From positions 58,599,195 through 58,663,194 of the forward strand of contig OY997639.1 in NCBI GenBank assembly GCA_963921795.1: a stretch of 64,000 nucleotides of DNA. Direction: 5' to 3'. Positions 50,421 to 60,414 of the stretch are shown here, piece after piece. A program made the position numbers and the translations under genes. The notes below the pieces were generated by a model. That model was not told the DNA's origin and searched no databases. It worked only from the letters and a program-made list of their open reading frames with translations. This DNA comes from Nannobrachium achirus (lineage: Eukaryota > Chordata > Actinopteri > Myctophiformes > Myctophidae). The stretch's first letter is position 1. Each line of letters begins with the position of its first letter.

Positions 50421-50508
50421 ATGGCTGCCTCCGTGCAGAGGCTGCACAAATGCGCCGTGTCTCCGACGGGGAAACACACCGCGTCGGTTATCTTCTTGCA
50501 CGGCTCAG
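50421..50508 (+). CDS. lyplal1: lyplal1 (lysophospholipase-like 1) first coding exon
   Basis: An ATG opens 29 codons reading MAASVQRLHKCAVSPTGKHT then ASVIFLHGS, with a single G left before the donor GTGCTG. Vertebrate LYPLAL1 begins in the same way: a short variable N-terminus, C-I/A-VSP-x-G-x-H-x-AS-x-IFLHGSG, with the first intron after the Gly-Ser of the oxyanion-hole loop. LYPLAL1 is a cytosolic alpha/beta-hydrolase related to acyl-protein thioesterases. The catalytic Ser, Asp and His lie in later exons. Nothing resembling the second exon (GDSGQGLRMW in mammals) is visible on the plus strand in the remaining 13.5 kb. The intron may be very long and contain other genes, or this may be an orphan exon. 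Confidence 0.82.
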
Positions 50509-50744
50509 GTGCTGCTCAGCATTTTGATATAATAATGAAACGTGTGATGATAATTAGTGGGAAAAAGTAGAACTGTGTGTGTGTGTTTGCTGGACTGTCA
50601 TACTGCTGCAGAACAGCTAAGCTATATGGAGCCAGATCAGTCTCATAATTCACAAATGCCTACCTCCAGTTTTGTAATTTTTGAAATTTTGTGTTTCCAA
50701 ATTTTGAACTCACATGCCCAGATTTGAAACTCACAAGGTCAGAT

Positions 50745-51190
50745 TCTTGTGTATTTTGTATCTGTGATTTGTATTTGTGTTTTGTATTTGTGTTTTGTAT
50801 CTGTGATTTGTATCTGTGTTTTGTATTTGTGTTTTGTATCTGTGATTTGTATCTGTGATTTGTATCTGTGATTTGTATTATTATTTGTGATTTGTATCTG
50901 TGATTTGTATCTGTGATTCAAATCCACAAAATACAAACACGAATCACAGATACAAATCACAGATACAAATCACAAATACAAAACACAAACACAAAACACA
51001 GATACAAATCACAGATACAAAACACAGATACAAATCACAAATACAAAACACAAACACAAATCACAGATACAAATCACAAATACAAAACACAAATACAAAA
51101 CACAGATACAAAACACAGATACAAAACACAGATACAAATCACAAATACAAACACAAAACACAGATACAAATCACAAATACACATCATATA
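50745..51190. repeat. Inverted minisatellite (13-bp unit) in lyplal1 intron 1
   Basis: The left arm, about 50745-50915, is built of GTGATTTGTATCT-type units. The right arm, about 50928-51185, is its reverse complement (AGATACAAATCAC). The two tandem arrays meet head to head around AATCCACAAAATACAAAC. The array has no stop codons in several frames, so the open frames across it are not genes. Confidence 0.9.
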
Positions 51191-51394
51191 TATCCACAGA
51201 TCATGCACACGTCTGCTGTGAGGTCATTCTTTCCACCACTAGGGGAAGCTGTGCAGTGAATTTTTTTCTACGGTGGATCTCAGTTACAAGTTTATGAGAC
51301 TCAGTCTGACGGTGGGCGTAGCAACGTCATCATTGGCTGTCTTTGAGCTGTCAATCAAATCGGGATTCTGATTGACAGGTTTATCAGCCAATGG

Positions 51395-51490
51395 GACGGC
51401 CCGCCTTCAACCAATCCCAAGACTCCTTACATCGTCTCCTCCAATCACATGATCGCAGAGCAGACCACTTCCTTGTTGACAGGGTGACAT
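51395..51490 (+). promoter_or_regulatory. Promoter-like region with two CCAAT boxes
   Basis: Contains AACCAATCCC and TCCAATCACATG, then an ETS-like ACTTCCTTG, about 230 bp before the first candidate exon of the plus-strand gene. No TATA box is seen. This is inference from motifs only. Confidence 0.35.
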
Positions 51491-51639
51491 ATACTCCGTC
51501 CTGTTTAAACGTTACAGTGTTTTTTCAACTTTATTTTCATCAGTTTCACATTTTGGGACTTATTATTAATATAATTGGCCGTTCGGTTTTTGGTATAGTG
51601 TTTTGATAAATGCCACGTTAGCAACGTTAGCACTCCTAA

Positions 51640-51724
51640 CCCTGGGCAGTGATGCTGTGTGTCATAATGTTATTAAAATGAGAAAAGCATCTATTGCTGG
51701 ATAGGTCGCGCTGCATCTTCAAAG
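51640..51724 (+). CDS. Candidate 5' exon, diverged duplicate of the exon at 52312
   Basis: Ends ...GATAGGTCGCGCTGCATCTTCAAAG|GTGAGTCACATTC in pieces: GGATAGGTCGCGCTGCATCT, then the donor. It parallels the end of the 52312-52407 exon (GGATAAGTCGCGCTTCATCT) and its following intron (GTGAGTCACATT). The left boundary is not defined and the coding status is unclear. It may be a 5' UTR exon. Confidence 0.35.
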
Positions 51725-52011
51725 GTGAGTCACATTCAACCGGTCTGTTGAAGTTAAGATGCGCTCTGGAAATACAGTGATGTTATTTTGTGATTTCACT
51801 ATGAAAAACGTCTCATTTCAACTGTAAAGTGAAGCACACAGTGCATAAATATTTCGTGATGTTGGGCCATTGTAAGGAGATCAAACTGAACGAAATGAAA
51901 TGCTTTATAAACGTCTTTTGTTTCATCAAGTTGGAACTAGTGATGACGTCAGTGTGGTGCTTTTTCCAGCGAAAATAAAATGAATGTACATTTTGTTTTA
52001 TGTGTACCCAG

Positions 52012-52312
52012 ACTGTTATGATATGCAGTGGCCATTCAAGGAGACAAATGGTGATATTTGTCTGTTTCCTACAGGTATGTGTTACATACTGTACCTAAAC
52101 ACTATATTGTTTTCATTTAATGTTCTGACCCAATGTTTAGCCCAGTAAATGCTGCTATTACAGTATTTTTCTATTTACCTATTGTTAAAAAAGAAAAGAA
52201 AAGTGTATTAGATTAGATTACTTCTGTTATTGGTTAGGCTGAGATTAGATTATTATGATATGCAGTGGCCATTCAAGGAGACAAATGGTGATATTTGTCT
52301 GTTTCCTACAGA
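52012..52312. repeat. 60-bp direct duplication carrying a splice acceptor
   Basis: About 60 bp starting TATGATATGCAGTGGCCATT and ending TTTCCTACAG occur at 52016-52074 and again at 52252-52311, with no mismatch that I can see. The second copy precedes the candidate coding exon. The first is followed directly by GTATGT. Confidence 0.85.
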
Positions 52313-52407
52313 ATAAAATGTCAAAAGAGGTTCCTGCTGTCATCATTGCCTCCCCAGTGCTGTCCGTTACACTGGATAAGTCGCGCTTCATCTTCGATTT
52401 CTATAAG
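52312..52407 (+). CDS. Candidate first coding exon of plus-strand gene
   Basis: Acceptor TTTCCTACAG, ATG at 52318, then MSKEVPAVIIASPVLSVTLD followed by KSRFIFDFYK and a consensus donor GTGAGT. The family is not recognised. The splice sites and codon use look real, but the next exon found (53522) stays open only in a different phase, so the gene model is incomplete. Confidence 0.4.
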
Positions 52408-53521
52408 GTGAGTCACATTACATTCAACTGGATAGGATAGATAGTCATTATAATATTGTTAGTTCACCAATAGCGCAGTGGGAATCATTCAGTAATAATT
52501 CAATCACTTGTTTGTAAAGGTGCTGTTTTTACATTTCTGTTGGAACATTAGCCCAAAATTGCAGATCTACAAGTGATGCGTTGTGAGCTTGTAGATCGGC
52601 AATAGAGCAGTGGTTCTCAAACTTTTAATTCCTAGGACGCTCACAGTTTGGTACCACTTGTACACTGTGTCAGAGTTACAAACGAGTGTCCATTTGGTTT
52701 ACCATCAATCATGATGGGGACAACCTGGAACCCCCACTTACTGCTAGGGGACCACCTGGAACCCCCTTGACAACCCCTTGGTTACAGGGACCTCAATGCA
52801 AAATTGTACAGTACATCTTTATACTCAATGGGGTCGATGCTGGGTCGCCAACAGCATCAGCCAACAATATTCCCTCTTAATAGGGTTGTGCTATAATTTA
52901 GTTTTTACGTGTGCGCTATGACTTGCACCTGTAGGCGTGTGTTGTCACTTGCACAGCAACCTCACACTGTTTAATAGAGAGTCACCCACACACAGGCGCT
53001 GTTGCATGTAGGGTAAAACGTACAGTCATTTTCCATGTGTGCACTATAGCTAGCTACTGTACACAGTCTACTCTCACCATAATCCACATTTGTGAGCACA
53101 TAGCGTGTAAGGTCTAGTTATAATGTAAGTAATGAACAACACAGTCAAAGCCCAAGTTACCTTCAACTGTGACGTGTTAGCCAGAGAACAGAATCAGTGA
53201 TGACATTCTACACATGCTCAATCAGTGGTGGAAAACGTACTCCAATGTACTCACTCTTTTACAAGTACATGTCCAATATTCAAAATGTGCTTGAGTAAAA
53301 GTACAAAAGTATTGGCTTCAAAATGTACTTAAAGTAACAGAAGTTGCAGATCTACAAGCCCCAAATGCAGACTGTTCTGTTCACAAAGCGTTTTATTTTA
53401 TTTTTTAACCGCAATGTCTTGTGAGATGTAAATACTCTGAAATGAGTAAATCTGATTTCTATATTTCCATGACTGTGCCACAGTGGAGGTATTCATTTCC
53501 TTTTTGACTTTCTCTTTTCAG

Positions 53522-53601
53522 GAAACGTGTCCACTCTGTGTGTAACTGTTTCCCAATGGTGAGGAACTACAATGGCATGCCAGCTGTTGTGGAGAAGACA
53601 G
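53522..53601 (+). CDS. Candidate exon of plus-strand gene
   Basis: Acceptor CTTTTCAG and donor ACAG|GTATAA enclose 80 nt. One frame is open, reading KRVHSVCNCFPMVRNYNGMP then AVVEKT. The family is not recognised. Confidence 0.35.
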
Positions 53602-53697
53602 GTATAATACATTTGACTTAACAATATCTTTCCATTTCTTTTTTTTACAGTTAAACTACAGCAGAGGTTCTCATGCTATGTTTATGTAAATCCTTAG

Positions 53698-53819
53698 AAT
53701 GTCAGCAGACCACAGTCCCTTTCCTTCACCTGAACAAACCACAACGTCACAAAGCAGTGCCACTGCTGCGGGCACGTTGGCTCTGCGTCCCAGTCGGCAC
53801 CACGATCCTGCTGTCCCAG
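53698..53819 (+). CDS. Candidate exon of plus-strand gene, Ser/Thr/Pro-rich
   Basis: Acceptor CCTTAG and donor CAG|GTACCA. The frame from the ATG at 53699 reads MSADHSPFPSPEQTTTSQSS then ATAAGTLALRPSRHHDPAVP. This is a low-complexity linker, and it exits in phase 1 to match the next exon. A second frame is also open through this exon, so the frame choice rests on composition and on the next exon. Confidence 0.45.
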
Positions 53820-54600
53820 GTACCAGACACCCCACAAACACCCTTGTTACTATCAAAACCTCCCCTGGCTGTCAGTCAGTCTGTACGTCACACTTTTCCC
53901 CATGTCATATATCTGCCACCGTTGCCAAAACCACAACCTCCACCCCTCATTTCTCACATGCCCCTCTTATAGCGCCACCATGAGGCAGATTCTTGCAAAG
54001 CATATACATATACAGTATATACTGTACATGTGACCTGAAGGTCGCTCATCTCCCGATTAGGGATTCTTATTGGTTGTACAGTATACATATATTTTTTAAT
54101 GTAAATCTTTTTTGTATTTCATAGACTGGCAGGCGATTCAAGATCCTTCAAAGGCTGCAACCCTGTTCAGGACGCGCATCTCGAGGGAGCAACGAGAAGA
54201 GCCAGACCTTTGTGTGTCAATGGATCTCCATTCTGATGTCACAGCCAGAGAAGCTTCAGTCATCGCCTTCTATAAGCAAAAGCAAACTAAATGGGCTGCC
54301 CACCCAATCTGTAGGCTAGAAGGTATCCATATTAATTTTCAAATATAATCTATTTATATTTTTCCAGATTATTACTATGAAAACCTCCACCGGCAGTCCG
54401 TACGTCAGTCTGTCCGTCACATCACACTTTTGGCCCTACTCTTATCTCCGGCACCGTTGCCCCTATCCATGCCAAACTTTGCACACACACTCCTTGGCTG
54501 GCAAACCACAGCCTCCGCCCCTGATTTCTCACATGCACCTCTTCTAGCGCCACCATCATTTTGCTTTTTGCAGACAACATACATGCGAGCTGACAAATCT
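53805..54600. repeat. Two related intronic repeats around the 54125 exon
   Basis: Segments at 53865-53990 and 54385-54570 share CAGTC-TGTCCGTCACA-type text, TTGCCNAAACCACA, CCCCTCATTTCTCACATGC and CTCTT-TAGCGCCACCAT. A related stretch (CATGGTGGCGCTATAACG) lies at 22828-22845, so this is a dispersed repeat. Confidence 0.6.
54125..54322 (+). CDS. Exon of plus-strand gene, family uncertain
   Basis: Acceptor TTTCATAG and donor GAAG|GTATCC. The phase-1 frame reads DWQAIQDPSKAATLFRTRIS, later LCVSMDLHSDVTAREASVIA and FYKQKQTKWAAHPICRLEG. It is convincingly protein-like, with balanced charged and hydrophobic residues. I suspect a HECT-type ligase-like family expanded in teleosts, but cannot show it. 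The next AG acceptor (54573) would lead to a stop after a few codons. Confidence 0.5.
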
Positions 54601-55424
54601 TTAAAAAATCTACTCTAAGATAAATGGCAAAGAAATTAAGAGGCTTACTGCTTGTGCAGACATTTTGTTGGTAATATGACAATGTAGCCAAAACATATAG
54701 TGTATGGCAAAGTGTTAGTGCTAATATAGCTGTCTTAGATCCTCCACAATGTACAGGTATATGTTTGACATAATCTTTAATAGGCAATTTAATGAACGCC
54801 ATTCTGTTAAATTCATATGGTTTCATCTGGTAATGAGCAAATGTCATCCTTTTATGACTATTTTGCACGTTTCAGTTTAGTGCGTATGGTACGTCTTGGT
54901 TTAACATCTGTAAAGCTTAAATAAACAATGTGAAAAGGACATTCACTGTGTGCTGGCCATTCCTAACTCTAAACCATTGTAAAGACATTAATCTGAGTGT
55001 TGAGGCTTTTTGCACTGCAGCCATTTCTCTCAACTCATGTACCTGAACACAAGTACAACCTTGAACCCTTTTGTTTGTCTGAACTGCTATTGGGTGTAGA
55101 GAATATTTCAATAAAAACCTGGATGGCAGAGTTCGTGCAGACCGAAAGGGGAAAAAATAAAGTAAATGTTCAGTGTGAGTGGCATTAACCAAAGTTTAAC
55201 TTGATGACTTAAAATACCCATCACTAATGTATGCCTTATGTTAAATCAGCAGCACCATGAGTCCCTTATCAGGGCAGGCTCGTATGAAGAGGCCTGTGAC
55301 ATGTATAACAAAGCTAGAACAAGTGTTTTGCCTGATGCCTGTCCTATAGCACGGTAGCACCTTTAAACTTTCACAATGACTTGTACCTTGAACAACAACG
55401 CAGTATTGTTCTAAACAACTTGAC

Positions 55425-55430
55425 TTTATT
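55425..55430 (-). terminator. Poly(A) signal AATAAA
   Basis: AATAAA on the minus strand, about 45 nt downstream of the TGA at the end of the terminal exon. The position is normal for a short 3' UTR. Confidence 0.5.
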
Positions 55431-55474
55431 TAGAAGCTTTCCAAAAACAGCTCATATTTGACACACCCGGTTTC

Positions 55475-55693
55475 TCATGATGATGCCTCAAGTAGGTGCT
55501 CAACATATTGGACAGTGTTGAGATATATGTCCACCCCAAAACAGTCTGAATCCAGCAATGGATTGATGTCGTATTGTAGTTCCAACATTTCAGAATCTGA
55601 AAGAGGATTGAACATTACAGGGACATTGACCCCAGAATGTGGTTCAGTCATGTATCCACTCTCCTCCCATTCAATGTCTGGCATCAGTAGACC
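55475..55693 (-). CDS. Terminal exon of uncharacterised minus-strand gene
   Basis: Acceptor TTTTTCAG, then 72 codons reading GLLMPDIEWEESGYMTEPHS, later NPLSDSEMLELQYDINPLLD and ending VQYVEHLLEASS, stop TGA. A poly(A) signal AATAAA lies 45 nt past the stop. The acidic, hydrophobic-patterned tail resembles a transactivation or docking region, but I do not recognise it. Assignment to the same gene as the exons at 57.1-58.9 kb is inferred from strand and order only. Confidence 0.5.
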   Translation of the reverse strand, partial: GLLMPDIEWEESGYMTEPHSGVNVPVMFNPLSDSEMLELQYDINPLLDSDCFGVDIYLNTVQYVEHLLEASS

Positions 55694-56179
55694 CTGAAAA
55701 AGACAAACTGTGTGTATGAACATTGTGCAAATTAAATGTTTAAGTAAAGACATTTAAACAAGCACTACAACATATTAGTCGTGTTATGGTTGTAAAATAA
55801 AGACAATGATGTTTTTCTCTACATAAGAAACTGTTGAAAAATGGAAGTCATATTGTCATGGGAAAGTGGTCCACTCTTCACCACAGGTACACACAAACAA
55901 CGGGTTCTGTCTCTCAGATGGGGGCTGTGAACAATTCAGAAACCTGTCTACCTGTGACATCAATGGGGAATCCAAAATAGAAACTGCAGGTTCTTTTCAT
56001 GTAAGATGTGCTTTGTTCACGCATTAATACAAGTTTGGCCTAACTTGCTAAATGATTATGTCACTGGTAAGCAGGTTTCTGAACTGCTACAGTACGCTTC
56101 TGAGACAGTGAGTAGACAAAAACGCTGCACCCTGACGATCACTAAGAGTTTGACAAGCATTACAATTGGTAGATCACTA

Positions 56180-56480
56180 TGTATATTTATATTTTCTATT
56201 GTGGAAATAGTCGATCTATGTGTGAGTATGTAGATCTGCTGTTTTTACAATTTCTGCCTCTAATGGCCAATGTTTAATTTGTCATATTAGAGATATTAAA
56301 AAGTCCTTAAATTGTCACTTTATAAATGTGCACATACCCTCTATACACTTCAACTTTGTGTGGTTAGGTTTACTGTTGAGTGAGAAAACAATGTTGCACA
56401 TTAAGCCAATCATCTTGGGAACCCTCACAATAATTTGGAGACCCCCCTGGGGGTCTAGACCCACAGGTCGAAACCACTGC
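56180..56480. mobile_element. Family A MITE, left end lost (intron)
   Basis: Right part reads ACCCACAGGTCG then AAACCACTG. The segment TTCTGCCTCTAATGG and the decayed cassette at 56203-56246 match the family A copies at 33284 and 43784. Confidence 0.65.
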
Positions 56481-56576
56481 TATAAGGGGACAAGAGCTGT
56501 GCTGAGTCATTCAAAAATGTATCCACAAGTTTCCGCGGGAGTTTACTGGAGACTATCGGGACCAAACTTCCGGGTT

Positions 56577-56650
56577 TAACAGCAGACATACAAGCTCACG
56601 TCGCGTCGCAGATGCAACCCGTTGTGAGCTTGTAAATCGCCGGAATCGCC
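56577..56650. repeat. Palindromic cassette, isolated and diverged
   Basis: Arms AGCAGACATACAAGCTCACG and CCCGTTGTGAGCTTGTAAAT. I see no recognisable MITE around it, although GCCGGAATCGCCGG follows. Confidence 0.6.
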
Positions 56651-57066
56651 GGAAGGGGTTCCATGCGGCAAAATTAAGTCCATCCATTTTTAACAGTCTT
56701 AGGTGAAGTTCCTTAGGGAAATTGGCAAAGCGTTTAAAATGACTATTGTTGCATATACAGTATTTAAATAAGCCTTGCCGAGCCATGAGGCCCATAGGGC
56801 AGGAGCCTATGTCCATGTTCTGTCACGTGATGCAGCTTGATGTACAAGTTACTGTTGGCAAACCAGCATCGACCCCAATTCCATTTGGTGACACACATTT
56901 TTTGCTTTAAGCATTATCTCGTTGAGTCGTTTAAGTGCAGCATATGCTACCATAATTCCTTGGATTTGGCAACCCAATATTAAAAGACGGTTAGTAACAT
57001 ACTAGTGGTGTTAACATACCAGCAACCATACTGCTAGGTGAAAGCCCTTATTACTGCCTCAATTAC

Positions 57067-57209
57067 CTTTGGCAATTCTGTGGGGTCTTCCCTCTCAGCT
57101 CTAGGAATGGCAGTGTCAGCAGGAGGTGCTCGCTCAACGACAGTGCACTCGTCTCCTCATCAGCAGATGGATCACATTCTGTGCCATCAGATGGCTCGGA
57201 TTCATTCAC
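57067..57209 (-). CDS. Exon of uncharacterised minus-strand gene, apparent internal frameshift
   Basis: Acceptor AAG|GTGAAT and donor AAG|GTAATT. The first half reads VNESEPSDGTECDPSADEET in frame 0, typical of an acidic linker. The second half looks coding in another frame (VVERAPPADTAIPRAERED then PTELPK) and reaches the donor in phase 0. A single indel near the middle would unite them. A pseudogene or an assembly error would each explain this. Confidence 0.4.
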
Positions 57210-57296
57210 CTTAAGAAAGAAATAGGTAGTTAGTCAATCAATCAATAGCACACACACACAAGGGGAAAGAAAGTGGAGAAAAGCTGTACAGCTTAC

Positions 57297-57420
57297 AGTG
57301 GCTGCTATGGGCCGTCAACATAATCACTGGCAACAGACACCCACAATAAATACAGTTCGCCTTCTGCAGGTCAGCAAACTCAGGAGCGTCATATGGGAGA
57401 GGTTCTGTTGATAACTCCTC
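57297..57420 (-). CDS. Exon encoding a C2HC zinc-finger-like motif
   Basis: Acceptor CTACAG. The frame reads EELSTEPLPYDAPEFADLQK then ANCIYCGCLLPVIMLTAHSSHC. The C-x2-C-x11-H-x3-C spacing, with a hydrophobic core (LLPVIML) between the pairs, suggests a small zinc-binding finger. Donor CACT|GTAAGC follows the last Cys codon region. The next exon does not continue in this phase (phase 1 donor, downstream open only in phase 0), so either the donor or the next acceptor is misassigned, or the copy is frameshifted. Confidence 0.5.
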
Positions 57421-57881
57421 CTGTAGATGGGGTGGGCAAGATGACAATAATTATCGTTGGGAGAATATGATATGCCTTTCCAGTCCCCTCGTATGTCTCG
57501 TGACACAGACATACAGCGAGTGCTCCTTCTATGAGTCTCAGCTCTATAGCTTAATTTATACTTATAGTACGGTGGTGTAATTCGCCAAAAAGAACAAATC
57601 GATCTCTCATTAGCTTGAATATCTGCCCCTTGCTTCCACGGCCCCTCCACCTTGCTTTGGGCAGCAGGCAGGCTACTAGCGACAGACACACAGAACCAGT
57701 GGTGTGATATGGATTTTAGAAGTGTGGGTCCTCTAAATTCATGATGTCATGCACGCTGTTTTTATTGTTAAGTGTGTGTTTAGTGTGTGCATATGAGGCG
57801 CGCATGCGTGCAGCAAAATAAGTGTGGGCTCGCTGAGCCCACGCGAGCCCATGGCATCTCACCCCTGCACAGAACCCCTAC

Positions 57882-57962
57882 CTGTAGAGGAGCGAGATAC
57901 AGCATGTTCTTTCCACTATTGGAGACACTCTTGAGCGCGCTGGTGGTGTACCCTCCAGGGCC
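57882..57962 (-). CDS. Exon of uncharacterised minus-strand gene (27 codons)
   Basis: Acceptor TTTTACAG and donor CAG|GTAGGG enclose 81 nt reading GPGGYTTSALKSVSNSGKNM then LYLAPLQ, phase 0 at both ends. It joins in frame to the next exon (EELSTEPL...). The family is not recognised with certainty. The layout resembles a teleost-expanded group of proteins annotated as G2E3-like, but that is a recollection and not evidence from this sequence. Confidence 0.5.
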
Positions 57963-58826
57963 CTGTAAAACGACACCCAACCTCCGATGTCCACTACCAC
58001 CTGATTTCAAAAGGAAAGTGTGTCTATTAGGTGTATTCAGTGATAATGAAAGTGGCCGGGGGTCATCTTGTCCCTTACTGGCCTTACAGCGTGGAAATGT
58101 TTAGTTTTTATAGTTTTGTTACACCATAATGTTCTCGTTTTGATCATTAGACCCAATCACTGAATATCGGTAGGCCTACGTCTCCAGCTTCAGGATATGT
58201 ATGATACTGACTTACTACGAGACTGTGGCATTTTATGAGTTCAGTAGTTAACAATCTAGGCATTTAGCAGACGTTCTTAATTCAGAGCGACTGTGGTTCT
58301 CAAAACTTTTATTTTGACCATCATAACTAATCATAAGAACTACGGCCATACTCTACCCTGATTGGTCGAGGACTGGCTGGCCTGGCTGGCCACCTCTGAA
58401 AACTGAATCTAGCTATGCTCGTAACACGGGCCATGGTGGAAGTCCTATTATGGTCAGCACACATTCTAGTGAGGAGAATGAATGGAAAATGTACCAATTA
58501 TATTTTTATTTGAATGAAATACAATCACTGAATATACCTTTAAAACATACATTTCATATCCATTAATATCAGGCTAATAAGTCTTTGTCAGGAAAACAAG
58601 TGTCTCAACAATTTGAAGAGTAATGTGAGTGGTTAATGCAAAGGATGTTCTATGGGGATTTTAACATAAAATGGAGGAAATGCTACCTGAAGCTTTGTTA
58701 AACATCCAGCTTCCCTTTAAAGTCCTCAGTTTAGGAAACTCTGCAAACATTCGATCTGCAAACATTCGAGCTTCAAGCTTTAAAAGAAAGAAAAGTTCTG
58801 TGTTCAGTTAAGTTATCTTTAAAGAC

Positions 58827-58983
58827 AAGGTCACGTTCCTCTTCTGGCCCCTTTGGAGTGTACTCAGCGGGTCCCAGAAGGGCATGTATAGTGAAGTTGG
58901 TCTCCTTTATGACAGCGGTGGTGGTGGTGAATCTCTTTATTCCTCTTGGCTGATCAGCTTTTGAGTAGATGTGCTTAAATGGC
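58827..58983 (-). CDS. Exon of uncharacterised minus-strand gene
   Basis: Acceptor CAG at 58984-58985, then an open frame reading PFKHIYSKADQPRGIKRF, ending in LLGPAEYTPKGPEEERDL. The composition is protein-like, but I do not recognise the family. The left boundary is uncertain. A phase-compatible but poor donor (CTT|GTCTTT) gives the end used here. Without splicing, the frame runs to a TGA at 58773-58775, and an AATAAA lies near 58508. It could therefore instead be the last exon of a separate gene. It is placed with the following exons because the phase would then fit. Confidence 0.45.
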
Positions 58984-59109
58984 CTGAAGTGTAAATGATA
59001 CAAATTGTGAGCAAAAAACAAAAATATATTAATATACATACAGACACACACTATATGTACTTTAAGCTTGTCATGACAAACTTAACTTTCTGAAATTAGG
59101 GATCTATGA

Positions 59110-59545
59110 CAGGGTTCCCCAATTAGTTTTTCCAAAGGGCCGAATTATGTCTAGGGTACCAAGCCGAGGGCCACAACATTGCAGGGGGCGACGGCGGCGT
59201 TCCCACTACTCCAGCGACAGCTCAGATATCGTCGTTGTCGGGTGAAAATCTTGTATGTCCAAAACCGTTCGTTTTGAATTTATAATTTTTAAATGTATTT
59301 TAAGTAGTGAAAACAGCCAATCTACAAGCAATCTGCCGTTTCACTACTTTTGTACAACGGCCTTGTATGATTTGCGAAAGAACGTGCACATTTGGAGATA
59401 CAAGATTTCCAGCTGACGACGACAATATAGCCTACTAGTGTTGTTGCTGCTCTTATACCACCATTATTACTGGGGTTGGTGGGGGCCAGACAGTAGCCCC
59501 CCGCGGTCCGCAAATGGCCCGCGGGCCGCCTATTGGGGAACCCTG
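59110..59545. mobile_element. hAT-like MITE (family H) with perfect 8-bp TSD
   Basis: Ends CAGGGTTCCCCAATTAG and CTATTGGGGAACCCTG, flanked by ATCTATGA on both sides (59102-59109 and 59546-59553). A family D element (59230-59425) lies inside it, and inside that is a decayed palindromic cassette (59304-59346), giving three nested levels. Confidence 0.9.
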
Positions 59546-59807
59546 ATCTATGAGATGTACTAATTTATTAACTTTATCTAGGATTTCAATTAGTCATACA
59601 TTATACAAGGACATAATGATAATCCAATTAACAGGCTCCTGAATAATGTCTCCACCTACCAGTCATGGTGAAAACCCACCAGGAGTCTAGAGGCCGATGT
59701 TAATTTGAAATCGCAGAATGCCAACTGGGGTTATCGCATACGTTTCCATGGCGACTGTTGACACCCGCGTGGCAAAAAGTGAGGGATTGTTGCCATAGTG
59801 ACAGTCA

Positions 59808-59906
<99 letters not shown>

Positions 59907-59944
59907 CTACACCACAACATAACACACATTAACCCATTAAGACC

Positions 59945-60260
59945 TGAAAAACACCTAAAAATGTCTTCTAAATCCTAATGGTATTCTGAAAAACTCCAAG
60001 TTTCTATATCAGTGGTGCTTAAACTTTTTAATGTCAAGGGCCCCAAGAATGATCTGTATTTGACAGCGGACCCCCAACTCAAAATATTTTGTTCGAGGGA
60101 CCCTGAGAAAGAAGGATTTGAGTTACAAATGTTCGCTTTTAAAAAAAACAAGATATATTCAAAGATCTGCAATACTTTTCATGATTTTTCAAAAATAGCA
60201 GATGCCACGCAGTGAGCTTGTATATCTGCTATTTTTTAATAGTTAAAACATAAAAAATCC
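59945..60260. mobile_element. Family C MITE fragment occupying the place of a missing ckap5 exon
   Basis: Contains the family C segments TCAGTGGTGCTTAAACTTTT, GGACCCCCAACTCAAAATAT and a palindromic cassette at 60191-60237. It lies between the last linker exon and the first TOG3 exon, where one coding exon of about 114 nt is expected and not found. Confidence 0.7.
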
Positions 60261-60280
60261 CAGCATGCACACTCCCTCAC

Positions 60281-60382
60281 CGCCAGTTCCACCTCTGCCA
60301 CCTCTTTGGTCTCTGCTTGTTTCTTGCCTTTAGCACTGGGGGCAGCAGCTGGTTTGCCTTTCTTAGGTGGACCTCCCGATGC
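60281..60382 (-). CDS. ckap5: ckap5 linker exon 2, intact
   Basis: Thirty-four codons: ASGGPPKKGKPAAAPSAKGK then KQAETKEVAEVELA. This matches the CKAP5 linker, where mammals read AGGPPKKGKPAA and later ETKEIVEPEL. Acceptor CAG and donor GTGAGG are good, phase 0 at both ends. The next expected exon, which would encode the [20 protein letters not shown] region, is not found before 59906. Confidence 0.9.
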
Positions 60383-60414
60383 CTGCAGATAGTGGCACAC
60401 GCACAAGGTTGGCT

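Noticed and set aside
50739-51259. Open frames of 73-119 codons with YKSQIQITDTN repeats
   Set aside because: They are translations of the inverted 13-bp minisatellite.
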